Shown: positions 33,891-45,670 of the stretch, one piece after another
Layout: the number at the start of each line of letters is the position of its first letter
Numbering within the stretch: the first letter of the stretch is position 1
From: Gnetum montanum
Taxonomy: Eukaryota; Streptophyta; Gnetopsida; Gnetales; Gnetaceae
Assembly (NCBI GenBank): GCA_015680685.1
Contig: MNCI01020745.1
Span: 331,653 to 395,652 of the forward strand
Length of the DNA stretch: 64,000 nucleotides
Direction of reading: 5' to 3'
Notes under the pieces: model-generated
What the model was told of the DNA's origin: nothing
Seen by the model: the letters and a program-made list of their open reading frames with translations, nothing else
Database searches by the model: none
Program-made: the position numbers and the translations under genes

Positions 33891-36411
33891 TGTGTTAACA
33901 TGACCGTATGCGTTGAGCTCGGTGTTTGGTTTGAAGGGAGCTCTGAAGCTCTATTTGATGGGGAGGCGTTCCAAGGTTCAACCGCTTGTGGTTGTAAGGG
34001 CTTGGTTGGACTGTTGGTTCTAAAGAAAGGTCTTTTCTTCATACGGTTGTTAGAACCAATAGTGGGTTGAGGATTTATAGCCCTTGTAGTGTTGCGTTGC
34101 TGTGGTTGAGTAGGGAGTTCCCCTTGCATTGTTGGAGCAAGTGGTAATGGAGCTATTGGTGTGAGAGCTACGAAGGATGGTATATTTGTGGGTTATCTCC
34201 CCTAGGAGAAGGAGTTATATAATACTCATGGCTTGGTAGTAATGTTGTGGTGTAATGTGACTAACAGAGTCACGTGGAGAGATTGGATGCTGCACGTAAT
34301 AGCCATATGGGTCAGGTTTCTGGTATGGGTATTGTTGCCTTGGTGGTGGCATCCCCCATGACTGTGGGTATTGCCACTATTGATGTTGCTCAATGGGTTG
34401 TGGTGGAGTTCCACTTGGATAATATGTTGAAGGTTGGTGGAACTACCTTGGGGATAAGGTAACCGTCAGGGTGCTTGTTGTTTATTTAGTCATGGGTTGA
34501 GTGCATACACCCCCAGACTCTTGTAGATGTGAGATCACTAGGCAACATTCCTTAGGATGGTCATATTGGCATATCTCACATCCACTATCATTGTTCGTGT
34601 CTGAATCCACAACCTCTTCTATGATGGCCATTTTTCCCTTACCCTTGTTATGTGCATTTTCCACTTCTCTCTTTTTCTTTTTGTCACAATCACTACCTTG
34701 CTCCCTAGACTCTACAATTTTGAGAACAGTTTCAAACCTACTATCTAGGGAGTCCCACATTTGGTCTACCTTTGCTGATACTTCTGATGTTAACTTTTGG
34801 AGAGGCAAATTTTTGCTATTCACCATCTCTTCAAGTGGTGACTGCTCTTCCTCCTCACAAAATATCACTCCCCTTTTTTGGAAGGAAGGATCTCGATTGT
34901 ATTCTTCCACACTTTCTCTCTTCTGTAGCTCAACTTCTTCTTTGGTAACTTGCTCTAGCAGTCTATGAATTTGATGAGACCTAAGCTCTAATAACCTTTC
35001 TTGGGCATATGTCCCAAGGGTTCTTCTTGTTTCATGCCTAAGTCCCTCCATGAAATGGCGTAGGTGATCCTGTTGCGAATAACTATGGCTAGGGCAATGT
35101 GTAGCAGTGTGTAATAGCGGCCCATGGCAGCATCCAAGGGTTTATGATTTCCTTGCTTCTGTCCTTGGATTTGCTTCTGCAGGCTAGACACTTGGGAGTA
35201 CGTTTGGTACTTATCATTGAACAGTTCTCACATTGTACTCCACCTCCGAATGGATTCCAATTCTAAGGACCGGTACCAGCTTTCAGCTTCATTCACTGGT
35301 GTCCTTGGGAGAAACTTCAATTTTTGTCATTCGTTTTCTATGTTTTACAAGGCACATGCATTGTGAAATGCTTGTAAATGATTTTGAGGATCAGCATTAT
35401 ATCCTCCTTCAAATCGTGGGATGTTGTTCATGTCTAACCTCTTGATCCTGCTATCCTTTTGATGCCTTGTTGGAACTCTTACGGCCTCCTTTATATCTAG
35501 CATGCTTCTACTTACAAGTAGGGGTTCTTCATGATCATCTCATTCATAGCATCTACGGTGTCTACGAAGTTCCCTACTCTCCTTTCTTCTATGCCTTGAT
35601 TCTCTAAAGTGCCCTTGTCCCCGTTCTCGATAGTCTCGTCGATGACTTTCATGTCGTTTCCCCTTATCCTCACGATTGTTTTCCTATGACTGCATCCGGA
35701 CACTGAAGGAGAGCGTGAAGATGATGATGAAGGTGAAGAAGAAGGATAACCATCGTCATGATGGTGTTTTCTACCTTCTCTTCAGTGGTCTCGGCCTTGA
35801 TCGTGATCATGATCAGAACATTCACCCTTATTATGTGTTCGTGTTCCTTTGTTGAACACTTCGTGTTCATGGGTATTAGAACCAAGGTTGTGAATAGTGG
35901 AGTGGAGGTTTTGATACATCACCCCTTGACCAATGTCAAGAGGAGGAACATAATTTCGTGGGGAACCTATTGAAGCAGGTTCACTATCCTCAATTTCGCT
36001 CAAAATGTGTAGAGCGTCATGGGGCCATTTACCCTTCAAAGATGTATGGTATCTCTCTTGTCGTAAGTCCCTTTGACATTACGCTTCTGTGGGATGATAG
36101 TCTCTTCAGTCATGATCACATGCAACATATTCTGCATATAAAAGTGACATGCCTATTCATGTGAGAGCATGAAGGAGCATGTTGGGAACTGATCAGTTTG
36201 GAGGCAACACTATGTTACCCTCCAAGTCTCTCCAACATAGTTGCTCGTCTTGGTGGAGAATAAAGGTGAAATCGGGTACATACTCATCAGGATGAGTATA
36301 TACCACACGAAAATGTTGAGGAATTGATGGATCCTAGTTATGTGTATTATGCTGCCAACTGCCTCTTGTGTTAGTCCTAGGCAGTGAAGTGCTCTTATGT
36401 GAAGAAGAAGA
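33891..36411 (-). pseudogene. gag: Element E gag
   Basis: Probable start at the ATG near 36411 (Met and a Ser run), as in A. Domains in order: N-terminal segment (VVYTHPDEYVPDFTFI, about 36310), a Ser/His/Asp-rich region (36039-35512), the gag core (about 35350-35000), a long open stretch 35051-34482 with coiled coil and the zinc knuckle CEICQYDHPKECC (CX2CX3HX4C, about 34580-34540), then a Pro/Gln/Asn-rich tail to about 33890. Stops are few and mostly TAG/TAA at Gln positions. Confidence 0.82.
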
Positions 36412-36540
36412 CATCTTGTCTTGTTTGGTGTGCAATGTACTGTTGCCTCATCTTTCTTTGATTAACCCTAAGGGTTCATTCTAACATTCCAACAATATGA
36501 ATGATTTCCTATGTTCTACAAAGCACACAAACAACTAAGT

Positions 36541-36558
36541 CCCTCGGCAACGGCACCA
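36541..36558 (-). other. Element E primer-binding site (Asp-tRNA type)
   Basis: The minus strand reads TGGTGCCGTTGCCGAGGG, next to LTR end CATCA. It is the best-preserved PBS of the family here and differs by one or two bases from the usual Athila/Tat site. Confidence 0.88.
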
Positions 36559-36559
36559 A

Positions 36560-37353
36560 TGATGAGTGGTGAGGTACCCCTACACTCAACCATACGAATA
36601 CAAGCGTTTCATGCACAATCTAGTCAAACTCCAAGGACCAAGTGTTTATGCACCTTAATGGAACACTCAAGGTTAATCAATCATTATCTTCCCAAACTTA
36701 CTTGTATTGTCACAGTTGTATGGTTAAGTAAGCTTGAGGTATATGATTTTTATAGCTTTTGTATTTTTTATGTCTTCTGCTAATAAGGGAGAGGGAGAGA
36801 GAACTAAGTGGCTAACTTACATTAACTATTCATTAACTAAGTTCTAAATGTTCCTAACACCAGTATCTATTCCCACTTTCCATACACATCTTGAACCAGT
36901 GCAACGCTACTGGGATTACCAAGCACTACACGCATGCTCGAAGTAGTCATACTGAGTGTATTTAACTAATGGGGTTGAAGGTTGAGAGAGATATTAATTA
37001 ACTAGGAAAGAATTAAAAAATCATTAATTACTAATTAGCTTAATCTATATGTTGTAAGGTTTATCATAAAGTTCATCTTTATTGCTATACACAAAATTGT
37101 GCTCAAGTACAAATTGCTCGAATAAAGATCCATTCACTCTATGACTCCTACTACGAGCACACAGAAATAATTCTAACTCTGGAATGACAAAACTGTAAGA
37201 GTTTGGCTAAGGGTCTAAATCTAACTATTTGGAACCAAGGGTGCTGCCTCTTATTTATAGAAGATGAGGTAGGATGCGATATCGCGTATGCGATATCGCA
37301 TGGTGGTTGTGATATCACGTATGCGATATCGCGTATGTGATATTGTTGTACCC
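36560..37353 (-). repeat. Element E 5' LTR
   Basis: 794 bases, collinear with 27463-28269. U3 at 37276-37345 carries four or more GCGATATCGC-like palindromes. The outermost bases (37345-37353) do not match the partner LTR end, so the terminus is altered. The adjoining ATTAC fixes the boundary. Confidence 0.87.
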
Positions 37354-37358
37354 ATTAC

Positions 37359-37860
37359 ATTCATTGAACTACCATTAATGGTTGATAATGAATAGACCTC
37401 TAACAATATGCCTTTATAACCTTTCTTACCAAGATGACCCACCTACATTCAATGTACTTCAAGTTATCTCCAAGATTATGATTATCAACTTGCTATTCAT
37501 TCATCAACCACTCTATCATCTTCCTCATTAGCAAGGCCTACATTAAGCACTACTTATCCCATTTTATAATTTGTTTCATATAGAAAAATTTCACCATAAC
37601 ATCAAGCCTATTCTATAGCTATTTTATCTCATAGAGTGCTAAGGAATTTTGCTAAAGCAATTAAGGATTCAAAATGGTAGGAAGCAATGGTAGGAGAGAT
37701 TCATGTATTAAATTTTAACAATACTTGGACACTTCTTTACCTCATAATAAAAGGACCACTGGTTCTAAGTGGGTATTAAAGATCAAATACAAACTTGATT
37801 AAACCAACCAACATAATATTTGAGAAATTACTAGATTGAGGAAGGTGAGAAAGGATATTT
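37359..37860 (+). pseudogene. rt: Ty1/copia relic H: linker and start of RT
   Basis: Continues H after the E insertion. About 37630-37790 reads AIKDSKW, EAMVGEIHVLNFNNTWTL and SKWVLKIKYKLD with one frame change, matching the start of copia RT. The rest of RT, RNase H and the LTR are missing; sequence passes at about 37840-37870 into gag of A'. Either H was truncated, or a deletion joined the two. Confidence 0.75.
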
Positions 37861-37864
37861 CTAA

Positions 37865-38943
37865 ATACATCTAGAAAAAAAGATGAAGGAGAGCTATGTA
37901 AAAGGGAGAGTGTAGAGGAATATAACTAGGACACAACTCTTCACAAGAAGGAAGTCCATATTGTGATCAAGAAGAAGAGGTAGCTCTTGATGAGTTGATT
38001 TCATAGAAAACCTTACCAATAAAAAAGTCTATCATTAAGATTGAAGCAATGATAGATAAGATGTGGGAGTTAATGGATCAAAAAAGTTACAAGAAACTTG
38101 AAAATAATTGAAAATAAAGTAAAGAAAAAAGGATCAAGTGATCAAAATAGAAGAGGAAAAAACACGAAAAGAGGTAAGGATACTTATTTGCAAAAATAAA
38201 AAATAGCTGTAGTAGAAGGGGTTGTAGACTTAGGTTTAGAGGAGGAGGATGGATGTGACATTTATTAATATGAACATCCAAAGGATTATTACCCAATTAT
38301 GTTACATTTACAAGACTCTAGGGCCTTTGCTTAAATCCCAAGTTCATGGAAAAGCAAATGCCTAGAAGGTTGCCTTATCCACAAGGTAATTATAGATAGT
38401 CCTACAACTAATAGCACTATCCAGGTATAACTTCTTATCAACCTCAAGACTACAATCAACAACCATGGCAAAACCATAGTCATGGGAGGTGCCATCATTG
38501 AACCAATAATAGCCATATTGTTAGTCAGATCCTTATGGATACTATGTTTAACAATTTGTTTCTTTGAATAGTTCTACTACGCATACCTCAATGCACTACT
38601 ACTATCCTCTTAAATACAATTGACATGCAACATCTCATGTGGAATCATTATCCCATTTCTCTCATCATCCATCAGATCCTTAATACTGTCACACTCCCAT
38701 TCGATATATGTCATAATAAACAATGCAAGAAGAATTGACATCCCAATCTCAATAGAAGAATAATACTTGGATTTTCAATATATAGAAGGACAATAGTGCT
38801 AGTAGCTCTAAGCAGAAGCCTCAAAAACATCCTTCCTTTAAGATGATTTTCACATGTGAAAATAAAACTAGTACACGTACTAGCTCATCCAAACCATTGT
38901 GAGGCAAATATGGTGTAACTTCCTTCCTCACAAAAATTATCAC
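37865..38943 (+). pseudogene. gag: Element A' gag (C-terminal half, decayed)
   Basis: Collinear with A 1850-2875: coiled-coil part (ELCKRESVEEYN), knuckle equivalent near 38250 (CDIY, then YEHPKDYY: two Cys lost), then the Tyr/Gln/Ser-rich tail. The N-terminal half is missing, replaced by copia relic H. At 38943 it is cut by an unclassified insertion. Confidence 0.72.
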
Positions 38944-41900
38944 AACCTAGAAATTTTCATAAATTTAGTTATTAATTCTTTAATGCTGTTAGATGCATTT
39001 CAATAGATTAGCTAATTGCTATTACTATTATTATTGTTGTTGTTATTATTAGTTTCCTACATAAGTGAATGCAATATGATTGTTAGGATATTTTGTTAAA
39101 ATTTTTTATCCTTTGTTTCACTACTATTTAAGCTTAGTCATAGATCTTCTAAACATTTAATGATTAAATGTTGAAATCCAATTACCTTTATTATACCTTT
39201 ACAAGTATTTGGCTATGCATATTTTATTCTTTATACACATTTAGTTATTCATATTTAATCTTTATTATGTACATTAAATTATGCATATTTAATTATGTAT
39301 CTTTTATTTTTATTTTACATATGTGATTATATCATACTCTCTTCATGAAGTAACTTTAAACCCTAACCTTACCTAAAACATATCCCTTGTTACCTTTTGT
39401 CATTAAGATAAGATTTGGAGCTCTATTTTAATTATAATTAAATATTTCATACATTATCTTTGTTAAGAAAGTATCTTAGGATGATGTCTTACCTAGAATC
39501 TGACCTTACCAATGTGTTTAGGATGTTCAAAGACATAGGTTTTGATCCTTAGTTTGCTAAAATCGGAGTTACGATTTTCAAGATATCACATTTTTTTAGT
39601 TTGGTAAAATACTGTAAAATTTTTGGCATTTGAATTAGGTAACCATGATAAGTAATTCCTAGATAAGATTTCAAAATGTGATTAGGTAGAACACTTGATA
39701 AGAATGTCATAGGTTCAAATGGAATTTTATTTAGAGTATTAGGTGAAAGAGAAAAATGAGAAATACACTTACGAAAATAATTTAAAAAATTCAAAATGTC
39801 TTTTGAAGAAATAGAAAAAAAAAAGTAGCACATTCACATGTAAACATGAATGAAAAAGTAAATATGTTATAAATATAGCATATATACATAACATGTATAA
39901 TATGCATTTTGAATTTTCTCCTCCATTCTTTTTACCATTGTTTTCAACTATTTGATTTTGCAACTATCATTTTCCAAAATAGTATTCTATCACATTTTTC
40001 TAAAAGATATTTTTTTTTGCATTCTTCTTCATTTTGAAGCTAATTTAAGCTCGGTTTCTTTTGTGCTTCGCCTTATAGATAGGTTGAGGCCTTAGATACA
40101 TCACATCATAGTTTGTATAAAATTTTTGAGTGTGATGGGTTAAGTGAAGTAAATATTAACTAAAAACATTAGGTTAAAAAAATAAGACACTAAGAAGATT
40201 CTGGGAGCTTTGCTAGCATAAGAAAGATTATTTTAATTTTATTTTCAAATGGCAATCCTATTGTGGATTTTCTATTTCTTCACTATTATGCTGAGATTCT
40301 ATCGATTTTTAATCATTTAAGTCTTTTTATTTTGAAATCAGTATTTTAATCTTGTCTAGGTCATTTTTGTTTTTTTTGATGAATTTATAGAATTGTGGAA
40401 ACTTTTTCCAACCTACTTCTTAGATATTTATGAAGATTTTGGATTAGCTTTTGATGTGAACATGGATTTTGGTTTAGCTCATGACATAAACATGATTTTG
40501 TAAGAACTTTATGGAATTTGAGTTGTTATGGTTTTTTGGCCATTTTAAAAATTTGTTGGATTTTGAAATAAAATAATAATATTTATGTGATTAATTTTTC
40601 TTAGTTGGTAGTGGGAGTTATGAATCTTTTAGATACCTTTGTCTACATGTAGTAGTGGAGTGTTCTTTAGTTGGACCCATCTCACAGGAACAAGGATTAT
40701 TAGATGGATTTCCTAATCTAGATTTTAATTCATAATTCATGTAAAGCTATGAATTTAGTTTAGACCATGGCATTGAAAAATTAAGTCTAGTAGAGTTTTG
40801 ATGAGGCATATTTAAGACCTATCCTTCTAATGATACATGTGTCTCAGCCATTGAGGATGTTAGTAGTGAGGCTATTGCCAAGAGTTAACCATAAGTGATT
40901 TGTTTGGGGTTATGAAGATAATCTAATGATAGTAGTGTGGCTATTTTAAGAGCTATTGTGAGTTTGGTAGTGAGGGTAACCAAGACCTAGCCTTTAGAGA
41001 TGGTTGGTTAAAATATGCATTCTTTGAATTTTTACTGGACAAATTTGTGATATTTTTGGACATTAAAATAATTTAAAGAATAATCTAATGATAGTAGTGA
41101 GGTTATTCCAGGAGCTATCAATGAGTCCCTTTGGGATTGAGGGTAACCAAGACCTAGCCTTTGGATATGTTTGGATAAAATATACATTCTTTTCTAATTG
41201 TTAAATTTCTTTGGATATTTGGATTTCCTTTGAATTTTTGAAAAAAATTGTGGCATTTTTGGACTTTGAAACATTTCGGAAAATTTGTGACATTTCTGGA
41301 CCTTGAAACATTTTTGAATATTTTATTGAAAATCTTTATCTAGTCCATAACATGAGATTTTTGGCCTAGAAGCTTTATTCTCCATGAAGAGGAAAATATA
41401 ATAACCTTTCCTATTTGAGGGATTCTTACTCTTCTTGCATTTTGATGTAGAGAGCTTAGAGTAGGTAGAAAATCATCAAAAGAGAAATAGTTTTTGCATA
41501 TTTTGTATTTTGGTAAAATAGAAACTTTGTACACTTTTTTGATATGAAAGCCATGTACCTATTTTTGTGAATAAATAATAAAGTATGCTAGATATGAATT
41601 TACCATCTATGCCATTAGGATCATAAGATTCCAAAGAACATTTTTTATTGGTGCATGCTATATGTTTAGGAATATTTAATATTATTTATTATATAATAAT
41701 ATTTTATTTAACTATTATTTTTAATATTATTAATTATATCCATAAACTATAAATGTAAATATCTTTATTTTTGGATGTCTGAGTAAGGTGAAACAAGTAT
41801 TGTTGGAATCGTTATTTTATATACTATTTTATGATGTAACTAGTGGAATTTTTAGACATCTATCTTTTTATGGTTGCATAAATCTCTCTTTTTGATTAAA

Positions 41901-42102
41901 TAAATTTTATTTAATTATATATGAAAGTATTATAAACTTATGCTACACTATATTTCTTTACTATATTTACACTCCTAATTAATAATTTTTATCTATTTTT
42001 CCACTTTTGAGTTAGTAAATCAAGATTAAAACTAGATTCTTAGGGTTTTGTAGCATCTCTATTAGTTATATATAGGATCTTATAGATAATTAATATGGGT
42101 AT
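38944..42102. mobile_element. Unclassified 3.2-kb insertion in A'
   Basis: Element A' is collinear with A on both sides, and this stretch has no counterpart there, so it is an insertion. ATTAT occurs at both borders (38939-38943 and 42103-42107), a possible 5-bp target duplication. It is very AT-rich and shows no long frame. Inside are an imperfect tandem duplication (40918 and 41080, period about 162 bases), a shorter one at about 41240-41320, and an AT palindrome-rich stretch at 41663-41750. The ends (CACAACC, ATATGGGT) are neither TG/CA nor an obvious terminal inverted repeat. It could be a large solo LTR, a non-autonomous DNA element or older composite DNA. Confidence 0.5.
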
Positions 42103-43297
42103 TATTAAAATAATGTTTCCTAATCCTACACAAAAGCCAACAATCAATGACCATCCAAAATAAAACATATAAGCTAAACATGACACTGTTGAGAGACAAA
42201 AAATTCCATGTATTACTAATAATGATAAAGGATATAGTTTTAGGTTGAATTTTAAAGTATTAACATGATCCCTATATCAGTCCTTAACAAACTTGAGGAA
42301 CAAGTGTGTGTGCAAAACCATGTCTACAAAATAGCCACTACATCAAAATACATATAGTGGCTACAAAATAGGAATTTTAAATCACTTAAAAGATGCACAG
42401 AAACATCTAACACACTAATCACTTCTTGTCCTAAGAAAATGAACCAAATAGAGAACTTAGAGAAGGTAATCTTACACTCTAACTATACAGTAGAAGAAAT
42501 TGTTAAATAAGAAGACCTAAGAACTAAAGTGAAAAATTAATAAGAAAACATATTTGGACCCTCTAAAAAGAAAATACCTTTTAGTTGAGCTGAATATATG
42601 GCTTCAAATGATCACAACTTGATTTTCATTAATGTTAAATGTGCTAACTAACAAAAACTCAAATCACTAAAGATGATAAATAGAAAACTTATGGTGTATA
42701 ACCAAATGAATGTGCAATCCATTTTTTGAATGCTCATTCATGAGTTTAGTCGTGGGGGAGATGCCCCATCTTGAATCAACAATTGATAAATGCACTTTTA
42801 CTTTTTGTTTTACAATTTTTATCATTTTTCTATTTCTTCAAAATTTTTCCAATTCTTAATATATTTTTCATTTCTCTTTATTTTTATTTTATTTATAATT
42901 TTCTCTTTTCTTGAGTAATTTCCTTTAAGTTTTATGGATGTTTACCATGTTTTTGTTAATAATGTTGTCAGTCATGATGTAGAAGTCAATACCATGTGTT
43001 GGGTCTTTATCCTATGCTATCAAGTTGATTGGATAAATAATTGTATAAATTAGTGAGACCACATCATCCATCCCTTAAGTTTCTCTACATAAGAGGTCTT
43101 TATCATGAAAGTAATATGGTTCTTCCCACTTGAAATTAAAATTAACTAAAGATCATTCTACCTTGAAGAAAGGGGCAAAGACTTAAGTGGAAATGGAAAA
43201 GGGTATGCCCTCAAGGGTATTTGTTGGGTTTTCTTCTTATCTTCCTTCTTGCAACCTAGGACTCATAGAATGTATCATCACTCCTCTTGTAGACCGT
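42103..43297 (+). pseudogene. Element A' PR-RT linker remnant and post-coding region
   Basis: Collinear with A 2880-4085. The IPCITNNDKG patch near 42205 is followed by a decayed linker, the GGGGGAGATGCCCC block (about 42752-42766) and the T-rich tract. It shows that A' carries the same pol deletion as A. Interrupted at 43297 by a solo LTR. Confidence 0.68.
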
Positions 43298-44124
43298 TGA
43301 TGAGTAGCAAGGTACCCCTACACTCAACCATACAAATACGAGCATTATGTGCAATCTGGTCGAAATCCAAGGACTAAGTGCTTATGTGCCTTCGCAGAAC
43401 AAGGATGGGTTAGGCGATCATTGTCTTCCCAAGCTTACTCATATGGCATGGTTGTATGGTTAATTAAATTCGAGGTATATGATTTTTATGCTTTTATGTT
43501 TATGTCCTAGTGCTAAAAGGAAGAAGTGAAATAATTAAGTAACCAATTTAATTTAACTAATCCGCTAGGTTTTAACTAGTCCTAACAATAGCATCCGTTT
43601 CCACTCTCTGTACACATCTTGAACCAGTGTAACACTATTGGGATTACCAAACGCTAGTCGTTATTGGGTTACCAAGTGTTCCACGTATGCTCGAAGTTGT
43701 CATATTGAGTGTGCTTACTTGTGAAAATTAATAAATCAATAAAAGTAACATCAATTAACTAATGAAAGCATTAAATAATTGTGCATAACATTAAATATAA
43801 TAAATGAGCTATTCTGAATGCTGCAAGATTTATCACAAAGTTCGTCTTTATTTTCGGACACAAGGTGTGCTCAGGTACACAATGCTTGAATAAAGATCTA
43901 TTCACTTTATGACTCCTACTGTGGGCACTTAGAAATGATTCTAACTCTGGAAAGGGAAAACTACAAAAGTTTGTGTAAGGGACTAAGAAACTAATGCCAA
44001 AACCAAGTGTGCCCACCTCTTATTTAAGGCAACGAGATAGGCTCTGATATCAGATGTCCAATATCGCTTGGCAAGCTCCGATATCGTGGGCCTGATATCG
44101 TGGATCCAATATCATAATTCATCA
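43298..44124 (-). repeat. Solo LTR of the Athila-like family (minus orientation)
   Basis: 827 bases, TGATGAGTAG...AATTCATCA on the plus strand, similar to the LTRs of E and F. The target duplication is ACCGT (43293-43297) and ACCAT (44125-44129), one transition apart. No internal region adjoins it, and A' sequence is on both sides, so it arose by recombination between two LTRs. U3 at about 44045-44118 has GATATC palindromes. Confidence 0.9.
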
Positions 44125-45670
44125 ACCATAAAAGGAAGTGTATCTTTGTAATGTGTATTCTCATTCAGAATAAAAATGGAAATAAACACACTTATCTGAA
44201 GATCTCTTGGGATACAAGAACTGGTTATGGGGTTGTAAAGACATGTTACCCATGCCTAAAGACATCTACCTAACTAAGGTCCAAATTTCTTCCTCAATAA
44301 TCTCTAAAACTATTTCATTCTTCTCTTTTCTTCTCTTTTTAGAGTGATGCTCATTCTCTATGATCATCATGGACTAAAGATGGTAGGCAAGGAGAAGTAC
44401 ATCAATGCAAGGACAATGTTAATGGTTAAGTACCTCATGTTTGAATCTTTTTAATCCCTTCTCATCACATTATTCATCTCACTAGTGCATGTAATTATGT
44501 ACCTAATGATTTTGTATAGGATAGCATAGGATCCTACCCAATGTGGTTGTGTGTTATTAGGAACAATGGTATGATCCATATTTAACTTCTAAGGTGCCCA
44601 CAAACATCTATAGAAGTGGTTATGCCATAGAATTATGGCAAGAGCCTACTTTGGGGAGGATCCACTTGCATTACTTTTGTTTATTATGGCTTTAAATCAG
44701 AGCATCACATCTTTGAGGATATCATGAGTGGTTTTTCTAAATTTATACATGATTTTGGGACTACTTCTCACTAATTTCAATTAATTTTTAATGCTTTTAT
44801 AGTTCAATATTTCTTGGCCATCTTGCAACCCCATGATTTTTAATAGGTCAGTGCATTTTCACTATTTTGTGAATTAGACCTTTTATTATTATTGTTCAAA
44901 AACTTGTGAGCTTTTAGAGTTAAGCTCATTTGTCAAGGATGCTAAGGATGCAATTTTTGTTTTGAAACTTTTCTTGAGATTTTTCAAACATCCCAATTTT
45001 TCAAATAGTAGGGTATCTAATCCTAAAAATAGTCAAAATAACTTAAACAACTTGATGATTTTAGTTACCTCATAGCCTTCAAAAAATTATTTTGTAGTTA
45101 CCTTGATTCTAAATGTTGAATTTTTTTAAATTTTGAGCTAACTAAAAATCTAGAAAGGATTAATCATTAATGAAAAATTACCAAAACTAACATTGACTCT
45201 TTGGTGATTGCAAATGATGCTGAAAGGAATGCCTAAGGTTGAAGGTGTTTTGCAAAATAATAAAAAGAGGCCAATAGGAGGATAGAGGAGGATATGCCCA
45301 TGGACAAATAGTAGCACATAAAAAGAATTAAAGTTCAAACATTATATGTTTTTTGGACTCATGGGATGATGAGGAGAAATTTCAATTCATCCTTCAACAA
45401 TGTTTCAATGTTTTGCATAAAAGAGAAGTGTCAACATAAGAACCAAAACTAGAATAATGGTGGTTGCTAGCAACACCATGAAGATTCATCATCAGCAGAT
45501 TTTTTGAAGACTTATACAATTTTGTAAAATTTGATATGTTTCCAATCCTTTTTTCATGTTGTAATGAAACCACTTGAATAAAATTTTGTAATGTTGCATT
45601 CAAGTTTTGTAATGAATGCTAATCTAGTCTTGGTCATCCCACAATTTTTTGTAACAAAACTTTGTTCATT
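44125..45670 (+). other. Element A' post-coding region, right part
   Basis: Aligns with A 23380-24860, including the block CTACTTTGGGGAGGATCC (about 44647-44664). No coding frame. Similarity stops at about 45665, the same relative point at which the A LTR begins, but a different sequence follows. Confidence 0.65.

Larger units (their letters stand above)
27463..37353 (-). mobile_element. Element E: complete Athila-like Ty3/gypsy element
   Basis: LTR to LTR, 9891 bases on the minus strand, inserted into copia relic H. The target duplication ATTAC is exact (27458-27462 and 37354-37358). Order from the 5' side: LTR 37353-36560, PBS, gag, PR, linker, RT, RNase H, INT, post-pol block, polypurine tract, LTR 28269-27463. 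Reading frames are less broken than in B, so E is probably younger. It lacks the extra env-position ORF of B. Confidence 0.92.

Noticed and set aside
34501-34968. Plus-strand open frame of 155 codons, Ser/Phe/Leu-rich
   Set aside because: Shadow of the E gag coiled-coil and zinc-knuckle region on the minus strand.
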